Assembly: GCF_030818485.1 (NCBI RefSeq)
Contig: NZ_JAUTAJ010000002.1
Location: forward strand, 62,001-126,000
DNA from: Pseudoroseomonas cervicalis
GTDB lineage: Bacteria > Pseudomonadota > Alphaproteobacteria > Acetobacterales > Acetobacteraceae
DNA: 64,000 nt
Reading direction: 5' to 3'
Below the pieces are notes generated by a model, which was not told the origin of the DNA, did not search any database, and saw nothing but the letters and a program-made list of their open reading frames with translations. A program made the position numbers and the translations under genes. Below are positions 1 to 7,697 of this stretch, in pieces (positions within the stretch are counted from its first letter, which is position 1; every line of letters starts with the position of its first letter).

Positions 1-945
1 CGCAACACGCTCGACCTGGAGATCCAGGGGCTGCAGGCATTGCGCCGCGCCCTGGAGAACGGCCTGGCCGAGCCGCTGGCGCAGGCCATGCAGGCGATCC
101 GCGACACCGCCAATGGCCGCGTCATCCTGACCGGCATGGGCAAGTCCGGCCATGTCGGGCGCAAGATCGCCGCCACCCTCGCCTCCACCGGCACGCCCGC
201 CTATTTCGTGCATCCGGGCGAGGCCAGCCATGGCGATCTCGGCATGATCCGGGGCGAGGATGTGGTGCTGGCGCTGTCCTGGTCGGGCGAGGCGCCGGAG
301 CTGTCCGACATCGTCGCCTATACCCGCCGCTTCAAGGTGACGCTGATCGCCATCACCTCGCGCCCCGGCAGCTCGCTGGCCAGTGCCGCCGACATCGCGC
401 TGATCCTGCCGGCGATGCCGGAGGCCTGCCCGAACGGGCTGGCGCCCACCACCTCCACCACCATGCAGATGGCGCTGGGCGATGCGCTGGCGGTCGCGCT
501 GCTGTCGCAGCGCGGCTTCTCGGCCAAGGATTTCCGCCAGTTCCATCCGGGCGGCAAGCTCGGCGCCCAGCTGCGCCGCGCGCGCGAGCTGATGCATGAC
601 GGCACCGCCGTGCCGATGGTGCCGCAGACCGCGACACTGTCCCAGGCCATCGTCGAGATGACCGGCAAGCGCTTCGGCGTCACCGCCGTGGTGGATGCAG
701 AAGGCCGGCTGATCGGCGCGGTGACCGATGGCGATGTGCGCCGCGCCTTCGAGGCCGCCTTCGTCGACCGCCCAGTGACCGAGGTGATGAACCGCGAGCC
801 GCGCACCATCGGCCCCGACATGCTGGCGCAGGAAGCGCTGGCGCTGATGACCGGCCACCGCATCACCAGCCTTTTCGTGGTGGAGCAGGGCCGGCCGGCC
901 GGCATCCTGCACATGCACGACCTGCTGCGCGCCGGCGTGGCCTGA
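1..945 (+). CDS. kdsD: Arabinose-5-phosphate isomerase, KdsD/KpsF/GutQ family (5' end outside window)
   Basis: Interconverts D-ribulose-5-phosphate and D-arabinose-5-phosphate, the first step towards Kdo for LPS or capsule. The reading frame is open from base 1 (LDLEIQGLQALRRAL is a typical KdsD N-terminus), so the start lies upstream. A SIS domain comes first, with the sugar-phosphate loop LTGMGKSGHVGRKIA, the segment HPGEASHGDLGMI and SWSGEAPEL. Next is FHPGGKLGAQL, then two CBS domains in the last ~120 residues (GVTAVVDAEGRLIGAVTDGD and ITSLFVVEQGRPAGILHMHD). The 315 visible residues are close to the usual ~325. It sits at the edge of a surface-glycan cluster, which fits a Kdo or capsule role. 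Family assignment is firm; whether it is the housekeeping KdsD or a capsule-dedicated KpsF copy cannot be told here. Confidence 0.93.
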   Translation, partial: RNTLDLEIQGLQALRRALENGLAEPLAQAMQAIRDTANGRVILTGMGKSGHVGRKIAATLASTGTPAYFVHPGEASHGDLGMIRGEDVVLALSWSGEAPELSDIVAYTRRFKVTLIAITSRPGSSLASAADIALILPAMPEACPNGLAPTTSTTMQMALGDALAVALLSQRGFSAKDFRQFHPGGKLGAQLRRARELMHDGTAVPMVPQTATLSQAIVEMTGKRFGVTAVVDAEGRLIGAVTDGDVRRAFEAAFVDRPVTEVMNREPRTIGPDMLAQEALALMTGHRITSLFVVEQGRPAGILHMHDLLRAGVA

Positions 946-967
946 GGCAGCAGGGCTGAGGCGGGTG

Positions 968-987
968 GGCCGCGCCCTGGCGCGGCC
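968..987. terminator. GC-rich hairpin between convergent genes
   Basis: GGCCGCGC (968-975) and GCGCGGCC (980-987) form a perfect 8-bp stem with a 4-nt loop. It lies between the stop of kdsD and the stop of the convergent secreted-protein gene. There is no T-tract, so a bidirectional terminator function is only inferred from position and symmetry. Confidence 0.35.
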
Positions 988-995
988 GCCCGGCC

Positions 996-2210
996 CTATT
1001 GGAGGCGCAGCCGGTAGCGCACCAGGTCGCGGTTCATGCCGCGGCGGCAATCCTGCCAATTGGCGCGGGTGAGGTAGAGATAGGGCGCCTGGCCCACCGT
1101 CTCGAAGGTGGTGTCGCGGCTGGCATGGTCGATCACCGAGGGGTATTCGTAGAATTCCCCGCAGGCGGTGCGGCCCCAGAAGGGCTCGAAGGGCGCCAGC
1201 AGCGCCGGCTCCGACCAGTTCTGCAGATCGGGCGAGGTGGCGTAGAACACGCCGGTCGCGCCCTTCTGCCCGGGGAGGTCGACATTGCGCGTGGCATAGA
1301 CGGCCAGCCACAGGCGCTGCTGCTCCAGCCAGACCACCGAGCGCACCTTGCCGCGCAGGCCGCGCTGGCCGATCTTGTCGCAGCCCGGCGGCGGGCTGCG
1401 GCCATCGCCCTCATAGGCATCGGCCATCGGCAGGTAGCGGCCGCCGCTGAGCACGCTCCAGCCGCCCAGCGGATTGGCGCGCTCGGCGCGGAACAGGCAA
1501 TTGCCGCGGCCGCCCGGGCCGGAGCTGTCCTCGGTCCAGCCGATGAAATGGATCCAGCGGCCGCGCCCGTCATGCCGGCCGGCATCATCGGCGGTGACGA
1601 TGTTGCTGACGGTGGAGAAGCCGGTGCGCCCGGTCTCCGTCGTGAAGCGCGACGGCGCCGCAGCCACCACCCGGTTCTGCCGCGGCAGCAGGCTGAACTG
1701 CATGTCGCCGGGCTGCGCCACCAGCGCGGTGATCGCCATGTACCAGCATTCCGGCCGCCCCTGACCCGCCTGGCAGGCGCGGTGCCGGCGCCCGGCGAAT
1801 TCATTGCTGGCCAGCCCCAGCACCCGGCCATCCGGCAGCGGGTAGAAGGCTTGGATCCAGTAGCGGTCGTCGAAGCGCGAAGGATCGTCGGATTCGGCGC
1901 CGCGCGAGACATGGCGGCAATCCAGGCGCAGCGAATCGAAATCGCGGCCGAACATCATGCGATTCTGGAAATGCGCGGCGATCAGCGCGATCGAGCCATC
2001 GGGGCGGCGATAGGCGCGGGCCGGGGAATCCGGGATGGATTGCGGGTCGCAGCGATCGGCGGCGTAGCGATAGACCAGCTGCGGCTCGCCCTCGACCGAG
2101 AGGCGCGGCGCCGGCTGGGCCTGTGCCGCGCCGGCCAGCAGCGCCGGCCACAACAGGGCGGCGCCGAGCAGGCCCAGCAGGGCCGCGCGGCGCTTCGGGA
2201 CAATCGGCAT
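996..2210 (-). CDS. Secreted protein with GH43-like beta-propeller features, function unknown
   Basis: A 404-residue protein. The ATG at 2210 is chosen because a GGGGGAG ribosome site precedes it and a clean signal peptide follows (RRAALLGLLGAALL..., Ala-rich, cleavage near AQA-QP). An upstream in-frame extension reads like non-coding sequence. The mature part is rich in Trp, Tyr, Gly and Asp. The segment FYATSPDLQNWSEPALLAP resembles blades of GH43/GH32-type propellers that report on sugar binding. Cys pairs (e.g. RCDPQ, LDCRH) suggest disulfides in the periplasm or outside the cell. No catalytic residues can be assigned with confidence. It is convergent with kdsD and upstream of a putative glycosyltransferase on the same strand. 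A glycan-binding or glycan-trimming role is an inference from context. Confidence 0.7.
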   Translation of the reverse strand: MPIVPKRRAALLGLLGAALLWPALLAGAAQAQPAPRLSVEGEPQLVYRYAADRCDPQSIPDSPARAYRRPDGSIALIAAHFQNRMMFGRDFDSLRLDCRHVSRGAESDDPSRFDDRYWIQAFYPLPDGRVLGLASNEFAGRRHRACQAGQGRPECWYMAITALVAQPGDMQFSLLPRQNRVVAAAPSRFTTETGRTGFSTVSNIVTADDAGRHDGRGRWIHFIGWTEDSSGPGGRGNCLFRAERANPLGGWSVLSGGRYLPMADAYEGDGRSPPPGCDKIGQRGLRGKVRSVVWLEQQRLWLAVYATRNVDLPGQKGATGVFYATSPDLQNWSEPALLAPFEPFWGRTACGEFYEYPSVIDHASRDTTFETVGQAPYLYLTRANWQDCRRGMNRDLVRYRLRLQ

Positions 2211-2337
2211 GGGCTCCCCCTCTTGCATCCGGTGCCACCGCCCGCGCCCGGCCTGCGCGGCGGCGGCTGTCGGGAAGCTGGGCCGGCGGGCGGCGCAGGG
2301 AAGCCGGGCGCGGCTCAATCCCGCGTGTGCGGCGCGC

Positions 2338-3267
2338 TCAGGCGGCCTTGGCGGATTGGCGCAGCCGCTCGAAATGCTGGTTGAACTCGGCCACCCCCGC
2401 CTCGCCGCATTCGCGCGCGATCAGGGCGAGGCCGGTGGTGCCGTAGAATTCCTGCAGCTCCTCGACCGGGCGGCCGCCACGGAACTCGATGGACAGGCGC
2501 ATCTTCATCTTGCGCAGATAGTGCTGGCCGGCATGCACCGGGTGGTAGACCAGCCCGTCATTCGGCGCCGCCTCCAGCGCCAGATGCGACATCGGCCGGC
2601 CGACGCGGAAACTGTCGCGGGTGATGAAGACGCGGCCCTGCTTGTTGATGTCGCGGCAGTCCAGCCCGCGCGCCATCAGGGTGGAGGCGACGAAGGATTC
2701 GTCGTTGGGATAGGGCGACTTCTTCTCCAGCGCCGCATTGGCCTCGAGCCAGCGGGCCGAGAGGCGGATGCGCTCCTGCAGCAGCAGGTCGATGGCCTGG
2801 CCGCTCAGCCGGGTGACGGGAAAGATGCAGCCATGCACCTGCTCGACATAGGGCTGCATCGGCGCGTGCCAGGACCATTTCGGCGCCGCCTTCCACAGCT
2901 GCGGCGCCACCAGATCGGCGGGCAGGGCGGCGAAATGGTCGAAGAACTCCGACAGCCGGTCGAATTTGAAGCGCACATCGGTCTCGACCAGCCAGTAGCG
3001 GTCGAAGCCGGGATGGGCGCGCCGCGCGGCATAGTGGAAATAGTCGCCGCAGAGCCAGCCGGCATTGTTCGGATAATGCAGCCCCTCGCCGGCGAACAGC
3101 GCCGGGGTCAGCGAGGCCTTGGCCATGTCGGCGGGCAGCGCGACCTCGCCCTTCGCCTCGTCGCAGGCGACGATGACGGCGCGTCCGGTCTCGGCCAGCA
3201 GGCGGCGGCAGAAGGCATCGATCAGGTCGTCATAGAAATGCGTCCTGATCACGATCGCTTCGCGCAT
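2338..3267 (-). CDS. Putative glycosyltransferase-like protein of the surface-glycan cluster
   Basis: 309 residues with no signal peptide or membrane segment. The start has a GAGGG ribosome site six bases upstream. The N-terminus (REAIVIRTHFYDDLIDAF) looks like a Rossmann-type opening. The segment DRYWLVETDVRFKFD carries a TD-x-R motif that could stand in for the metal-binding DxD of a GT-A fold, and a late PNDESF resembles acceptor-site motifs of GT-A enzymes. I do not recognise a named family. It is divergent from the pyruvyl transferase gene at 3428, with 160 bp between them that should hold promoters for both. The glycosyltransferase call is inference from fold-like features and neighbours. 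Confidence 0.6.
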   Translation of the reverse strand: MREAIVIRTHFYDDLIDAFCRRLLAETGRAVIVACDEAKGEVALPADMAKASLTPALFAGEGLHYPNNAGWLCGDYFHYAARRAHPGFDRYWLVETDVRFKFDRLSEFFDHFAALPADLVAPQLWKAAPKWSWHAPMQPYVEQVHGCIFPVTRLSGQAIDLLLQERIRLSARWLEANAALEKKSPYPNDESFVASTLMARGLDCRDINKQGRVFITRDSFRVGRPMSHLALEAAPNDGLVYHPVHAGQHYLRKMKMRLSIEFRGGRPVEELQEFYGTTGLALIARECGEAGVAEFNQHFERLRQSAKAA

Positions 3268-3427
3268 CCCGGGCCCTCTTCGGCTAGCCTGGACCCTTTA
3301 GCACGCCCGCCGCGCCGCACCAATGCCAGCGGCGGCCCGCCCGCGACGGCCCGGCCCCGGCTCGACGGGCGTTTTGACGGGTGGGGGTTCGTTGTTATGG
3401 TCGGCGCACGCAGCAGGGCAGCGCGAG

Positions 3428-4621
3428 ATGGCCGTTCCGGACAAGGTCGTTCCTTATCGTTATTACAACGTCATCCGCAATTGCGGCGACGCCATCACCG
3501 CCGACATCCTCTCCGGGGTGCTGGGCGTCACCGGCAAGGTGGTGGACGGGTCGAAGCCGCATCTGCTCGGCATCGGCAGCATCTTCTTCATGGCGACGCC
3601 GCATTCGCATATCTGGGGCTCGGGCGTGCTGAACCCGGCCAATGCGCTGCCCGGCTTCGATCCGGCCAAGATCCACGCGCTGCGCGGCGCGCTGACGCGC
3701 GAGCATCTGCGCAGCCTGGGCCACCGCCTGCCGGATGTTCCGCTTGGCGATCCCGGGGTGCTGGTGGACGGGCTGATGCAGGGCTTCACGCCGCAGCGGC
3801 GCTACCGCGCCGCCGTGGTGCCGCACCATTCCTCCTTCCACAGCAGGAAATACGACGCCTTCCGCGGCAGCGAGGAATTCTGCCTCGTCGACATGATGGA
3901 TGATTCGCGCCTGCCGCTGGAGCAGATCGCCGCGGCCGATGTGGTGATCTCGCAGAGCCTGCACGGGCTGATCTTCGCCGAGGCGCTGGGCAAGCCCAAT
4001 CTCTGGGTGTCGGACAATGCCAGCCCGGCCTGGACCTTCAAGTTCCGCGACTGGTACAGCACGACCGAGGCGCCGCAGGCCGAGCCCGCGCCGCTCAGCC
4101 TGACGCCCGAGGAGATGCTGCGCCAGGCGGCGCGACGCGGGCTGAAGATCGACCGCGCCGCGCTGAAGGCCGCCTTCCCGCACCAGCTGGCGGCGCCGGG
4201 ACCGGAGGCGGGGCAGGATGCGATGGCGCTGCGCGCCCTCTCCCCGCTTCAAATCTTCGTGGAGGAGGCGCTGTCGGCGCAGCCGCCCGAGCCGCTGATC
4301 CGCCGGCTGCGCGCGCTGCGCGCCCTCGCCTTCCGCGACGTGCCGGAGCCCACCTATCTCGCCGTGCTCGGCCTCGGCGCCGGAAGGCCGCCCAGCCGGG
4401 CCGAGCTGCTGGCGGCGCAGCGCCATCTCGACCTGCTGCGCGAGAGCGATTTCGTCTGGTTCCTGCCGCCCGGGGCCGAGGCGGGGGAGATCCCGCCCGG
4501 CCTGTCGCGCGCCAAGGCCACGCTGGGGGAGAGCAGCCTGCCCGCCGGCAGCGTGCTGCTGCGGCCGAATGGCGCATTCTCGGCGGCTTCGAAATTCTCC
4601 TATTTTCGCCCGGCGGCCTGA
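3428..4621 (+). CDS. Polysaccharide pyruvyl transferase family protein
   Basis: Family members transfer a pyruvate ketal from phosphoenolpyruvate to a sugar in exopolysaccharide or capsule repeat units. The first ~260 residues show the family pattern: N-terminal YYNVIRNCGDAITADIL, then VVPHHSSFHSRKYD, and the diagnostic ISQSLHGLIFAEALGKP near residue 180, followed by a WTFKFRDWYS segment. The remaining ~130 residues (from AFPHQLAAPG) are an extra C-terminal region not expected for the family and of unknown role. The ATG at 3428 is used because family similarity begins right after it; the longer upstream frame reads as Pro/Arg-rich noise. It runs in the same direction as a second pyruvyl transferase, so the glycan may carry two pyruvyl groups. 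Confidence 0.85.
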   Translation: MAVPDKVVPYRYYNVIRNCGDAITADILSGVLGVTGKVVDGSKPHLLGIGSIFFMATPHSHIWGSGVLNPANALPGFDPAKIHALRGALTREHLRSLGHRLPDVPLGDPGVLVDGLMQGFTPQRRYRAAVVPHHSSFHSRKYDAFRGSEEFCLVDMMDDSRLPLEQIAAADVVISQSLHGLIFAEALGKPNLWVSDNASPAWTFKFRDWYSTTEAPQAEPAPLSLTPEEMLRQAARRGLKIDRAALKAAFPHQLAAPGPEAGQDAMALRALSPLQIFVEEALSAQPPEPLIRRLRALRALAFRDVPEPTYLAVLGLGAGRPPSRAELLAAQRHLDLLRESDFVWFLPPGAEAGEIPPGLSRAKATLGESSLPAGSVLLRPNGAFSAASKFSYFRPAA

Positions 4622-4733
4622 AGCGGCGGTCGAGACTGGCCGCGGCGCGGTCGATCCTATACTAGGGACGGGTCACCGCCCGGCCCTCCCAGGGCCGGGG
4701 TCCCCCGGGGCGATCCTGACCAGAGAGGCGCAG

Positions 4734-6245
4734 ATGGGCGAGAGCAAGCAGGAAGTGTCCGCAGCGACGGCCGAGATCACGGCGGATGCGAGCACGGCAC
4801 CCTCCGCCATCGACATCCGGGTGGACGCCATCACCTGCGACCATGCGGTGCTGTCCACCACCGCGCCGGGCCCGGTCCTGGCGAAGGAGCATCTGATCCT
4901 TTCGGTGGGCGGGCGGCGCTTCGCGCATTTCTCGCCCGCCGCCCTGGCCGGCACCGGGCAGAAGCGGGCGGATGGCCGGGTCTATTTCCGCATCCGCCTG
5001 CCCTGCGACGTCCCCGACGCCCATGACCGTCCGGAGATCGAGTTCCGGCTGCGCAACAGCGGCGAGCTGCTGGCCAATGGCGCGCGCAAGCCGCTGCCCA
5101 AGACGCGCAAGGCGCGCGCCCTGGTGCTGATCCCGGCCGGCTCCCGCTACGACCACGACAAGATCCGCCTGCACAACTGGCCGGTCTCGCGCGTCATCGA
5201 CACCTACTCGAACATCGGCGACCTGATGGTCTACGATTCGACGCTGAAGATGCTCGATTTCCAGACCGTCGAGGTCGGCAACATCACGACCTTCACGCAG
5301 AAGGAAGTGGACTACTACAATTCCGAGTTCGACTTCGCCTTCCTGCGCGGTTCCAACTTCATCCATGAGTATATGGACTGGGCGCGCGCCGGCGAGCTGA
5401 TCGAGCAGCTGAAGATCCCGGTCTTCGCCATCGGCGTCGGTGCCCAGGCCGAGCGCCGGCGCATGATCGACCTGCCGGAATCCGGGCTGCGGGTGTGGAA
5501 GGCGATCGCCGACCATTGCGGCAGCATCGGCGTGCGCGGCGACTACTCGGCCGAGGTGCTGGCGCATAACGGCATCAAGAACGTCCAGGTGGTGGGCTGC
5601 CCCTCGGTGTTCCGCATGTGCAAGCCCGAGCTGCAGCTGAAGCTGAAGCCGGCCTTCGACGTGCACAAGGTCGCCTTCAGCCTGCGCCGCGAGGCCAGCG
5701 GCAATTACGCGCGCGACGTGGAGAACTACCTGAAGGTGCAGCGCGACTTCATGCTGCAGGTCGACCAGGAAAGCCGCATGACCGTCACCCTGCATGGCGA
5801 GGCGGAGGAGAAGGCCTTCTTCTTCCGCGATGCCAAGCGGCGCGAGCTGGCGACGGTCAAGCTGCGCTCCTCCGGCTGGTTCACGCCGGAGAACGAGGCG
5901 CAGATGCAGCGCATCTACCGCGACCAGCTCTTCTTCAACACCAGCGTCGAGCAGTATGACGAGTTCATCCGCACCCAGGACTTCGCCATCGGCTGGCGGG
6001 TGCATGGCGTGCTGCCGGCGCTGGCCAATGGCGTGCCCGGCATGCTGGTCAATTACGATGAGCGCAGCGCCGAGCTGGCGGAGACCTTCCGCATCCCGCT
6101 GATCGAGGAAAGCCAGCTGCCCGGCGCCTCCTGGCGCGATTTCTACACGCCCGACGCCTTCGCCCCCTTCCTGAAGGCCTATCCGCAGCGCTACGCGGCG
6201 ATGCAGACCTATCTGCAGCAGAACGGCGTGCCGAACCGGCTCTGA
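4734..6245 (+). CDS. Polysaccharide pyruvyl transferase family protein with N-terminal extension
   Basis: 503 residues from an ATG with an AGAGAGG ribosome site seven bases upstream. The first ~150 residues (IDIRVDAITCDHAVLS ... VYFRIRLPCDVPD ... IEFRLRNSGELLAN) look like a beta-sandwich accessory domain. The pyruvyl transferase core follows: NIGDLMVYDS near residue 165, IPVFAIGVGAQAERRR, GVRGDYSAEVL, VVGCPSVFRM, then IGWRVHGVLPALANGVPGML near residue 430, the equivalent of the family's SxRxH segment. It is in line with the preceding paralogue and the downstream glycosyltransferases. Core family is firm; acceptor sugar and the role of the N-terminal domain are unknown. Confidence 0.85.
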   Translation: MGESKQEVSAATAEITADASTAPSAIDIRVDAITCDHAVLSTTAPGPVLAKEHLILSVGGRRFAHFSPAALAGTGQKRADGRVYFRIRLPCDVPDAHDRPEIEFRLRNSGELLANGARKPLPKTRKARALVLIPAGSRYDHDKIRLHNWPVSRVIDTYSNIGDLMVYDSTLKMLDFQTVEVGNITTFTQKEVDYYNSEFDFAFLRGSNFIHEYMDWARAGELIEQLKIPVFAIGVGAQAERRRMIDLPESGLRVWKAIADHCGSIGVRGDYSAEVLAHNGIKNVQVVGCPSVFRMCKPELQLKLKPAFDVHKVAFSLRREASGNYARDVENYLKVQRDFMLQVDQESRMTVTLHGEAEEKAFFFRDAKRRELATVKLRSSGWFTPENEAQMQRIYRDQLFFNTSVEQYDEFIRTQDFAIGWRVHGVLPALANGVPGMLVNYDERSAELAETFRIPLIEESQLPGASWRDFYTPDAFAPFLKAYPQRYAAMQTYLQQNGVPNRL

Positions 6246-6287
6246 CGCGCGGCAGCCGGGCGGCCCACCGCCCGGCGCCTGCCGCCC

Positions 6288-7697
6288 TTGGCCCATCCCG
6301 GGTGGACATGCCCGGGACAGAAGGCCGGATTGCGACCTGCCGGAGTGGAATCTGCGCCCTTGGAACAGCCTGCCCCGCCGCCGGTGACGCCACCCCCGCC
6401 GGGCGCGGCCGCGCCCCGCCCGCTTCGGGACCTGCCGCGCGGCCCCGCTTCGCTCGCCGCCACCCCGCTGGCCCGCCGCACCCTGCGCCATCTGCTGATC
6501 GCGCTCCCCTCCGCGGCGCATGGCGGGACCGAGCGCCACGCCCTGGCGCTGGCGCGCATGCTGCACGCCGCCGGCGTCGCCATCACCATCGTGGCCGACC
6601 CCGAGCGGCACCCGGCGCTGGCGCGCGATGCCGGCCAGGCGCTGGCCGGCCGCCTGCGCGGCGCCCGCATCGCCTGGGATGCCGAGACGGCGGTGGAGGA
6701 GAATATCCGCCGCCAACGCGTGGCGCTGGAGGCGGTGCTGGAGGGGATGCGCGTCGATGCGGCGCTGCTGCCGCTGCCCTGGCCGAATGCCGGGCTCGGC
6801 CTGCAGGCGGCGCTCGGCGCCGCCGGGCTGCCGACGCTGGTGATCGGCCATCTGGCGCCGCCCGAGACACCCCCCGGCATCGGGCCCGAGGCGCAGGCCG
6901 ACGCCGCGCGCCTGCCCGGGCTCTGGGCCGCCGTCTCGGCGCCGATCGCGGCGCGGCTGGAGGCGGCCTTCGGCCTGCCACCCGGCCGTGTCGTGGTGGT
7001 GCCGAACGGCGTCGCCCCGCCGCCGGCGGTGGATGCGGCGCGCCGCCGCAGCCTGCGCGCCGCGCTGCGCGCCGAGCTCGATCTGCCGGCGGAGGCGCCG
7101 GTCGCGCTGTTCCTCGGCCGGCTGGAGCCGGTGAAGGGCGCCGAGCTGCTGCCCTTCCTGGCCCAGGCCTTCATCCGCCGCGGCGGCGCCGCGCTGGCGG
7201 CCGCCGGCGGCGGCCCGCTGGAGGCGCGGCTGGCCGCGGCCATGCCGGGCGGGCGCTCGCCGCTGCGGCTGCTCGGCCATCGCAGCGACGCCGGCAATCT
7301 GCTGCTGGCGGCCGATGCGCTGCTGCTGCCCTCGCGGCTGGAGGGCTGCCCGCTGGTCTTCCTGGAGGCCGCGTCGCGCCACTGCCCCGTCGTCGCCACC
7401 CCGGCGGCGCTGGAGGCGCTGGGCGAGGCGGCGCCGCGCCTGGCCGCGCTCTGCCCGGCCGAGGACATCGCCGGCCTGGCCGATGCGCTGGTCGAGGCCT
7501 GCGCCGGCGCGGGCGAGACCGGATCGCGCATCGCCGCCGCCGCCGCCCATGCGGCGCGGCAGGATGAGGCGGCGATGCTGGCGCAGTATCGCGACCTGCT
7601 GCGCGCCCTGCCCGGCCTGGCGCCCGGCGGCCTGCCTGCCACGGGCCGCGCCGCCGGCATGTCCGGCGGTTCCGCCCTGCCCGGAGGCGGGCTATGA
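6288..7697 (+). CDS. Glycosyltransferase, GT4 family
   Basis: A GT-B retaining glycosyltransferase. The N-terminal acceptor half opens with LLIALPSAAHGGTERHALALARML (Gly-rich loop near residue 75-80). The C-terminal donor half contains VALFLGRLEPVKGAELL, the Gly-rich LAAAGGGPLEARL, and LLLPSRLEGCPLVFLEA, which is the EX7E nucleotide-sugar motif. The start is uncertain: the frame opens with TTG at 6288, and GTG 6345 or TTG 6360 are alternatives; the first ~60 residues are Pro/Ala-rich and may not all be translated. Its stop overlaps the next start (ATGA), so it is translationally coupled to the GT2-GT4 gene. Confidence 0.85.
   Translation: MAHPGWTCPGQKAGLRPAGVESAPLEQPAPPPVTPPPPGAAAPRPLRDLPRGPASLAATPLARRTLRHLLIALPSAAHGGTERHALALARMLHAAGVAITIVADPERHPALARDAGQALAGRLRGARIAWDAETAVEENIRRQRVALEAVLEGMRVDAALLPLPWPNAGLGLQAALGAAGLPTLVIGHLAPPETPPGIGPEAQADAARLPGLWAAVSAPIAARLEAAFGLPPGRVVVVPNGVAPPPAVDAARRRSLRAALRAELDLPAEAPVALFLGRLEPVKGAELLPFLAQAFIRRGGAALAAAGGGPLEARLAAAMPGGRSPLRLLGHRSDAGNLLLAADALLLPSRLEGCPLVFLEAASRHCPVVATPAALEALGEAAPRLAALCPAEDIAGLADALVEACAGAGETGSRIAAAAAHAARQDEAAMLAQYRDLLRALPGLAPGGLPATGRAAGMSGGSALPGGGL

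Noticed and set aside
4662..7550. A 962-codon open frame on the - strand opposite the pyruvyl transferase and GT4 genes
   Set aside because: Its translation is Gly/Arg/Gln-rich with no motif, and the + strand genes in the same place show clear family signatures. It is a GC-driven shadow frame, like the other very long antisense frames at 10012-12990, 20343-22928 and 60001-62247.
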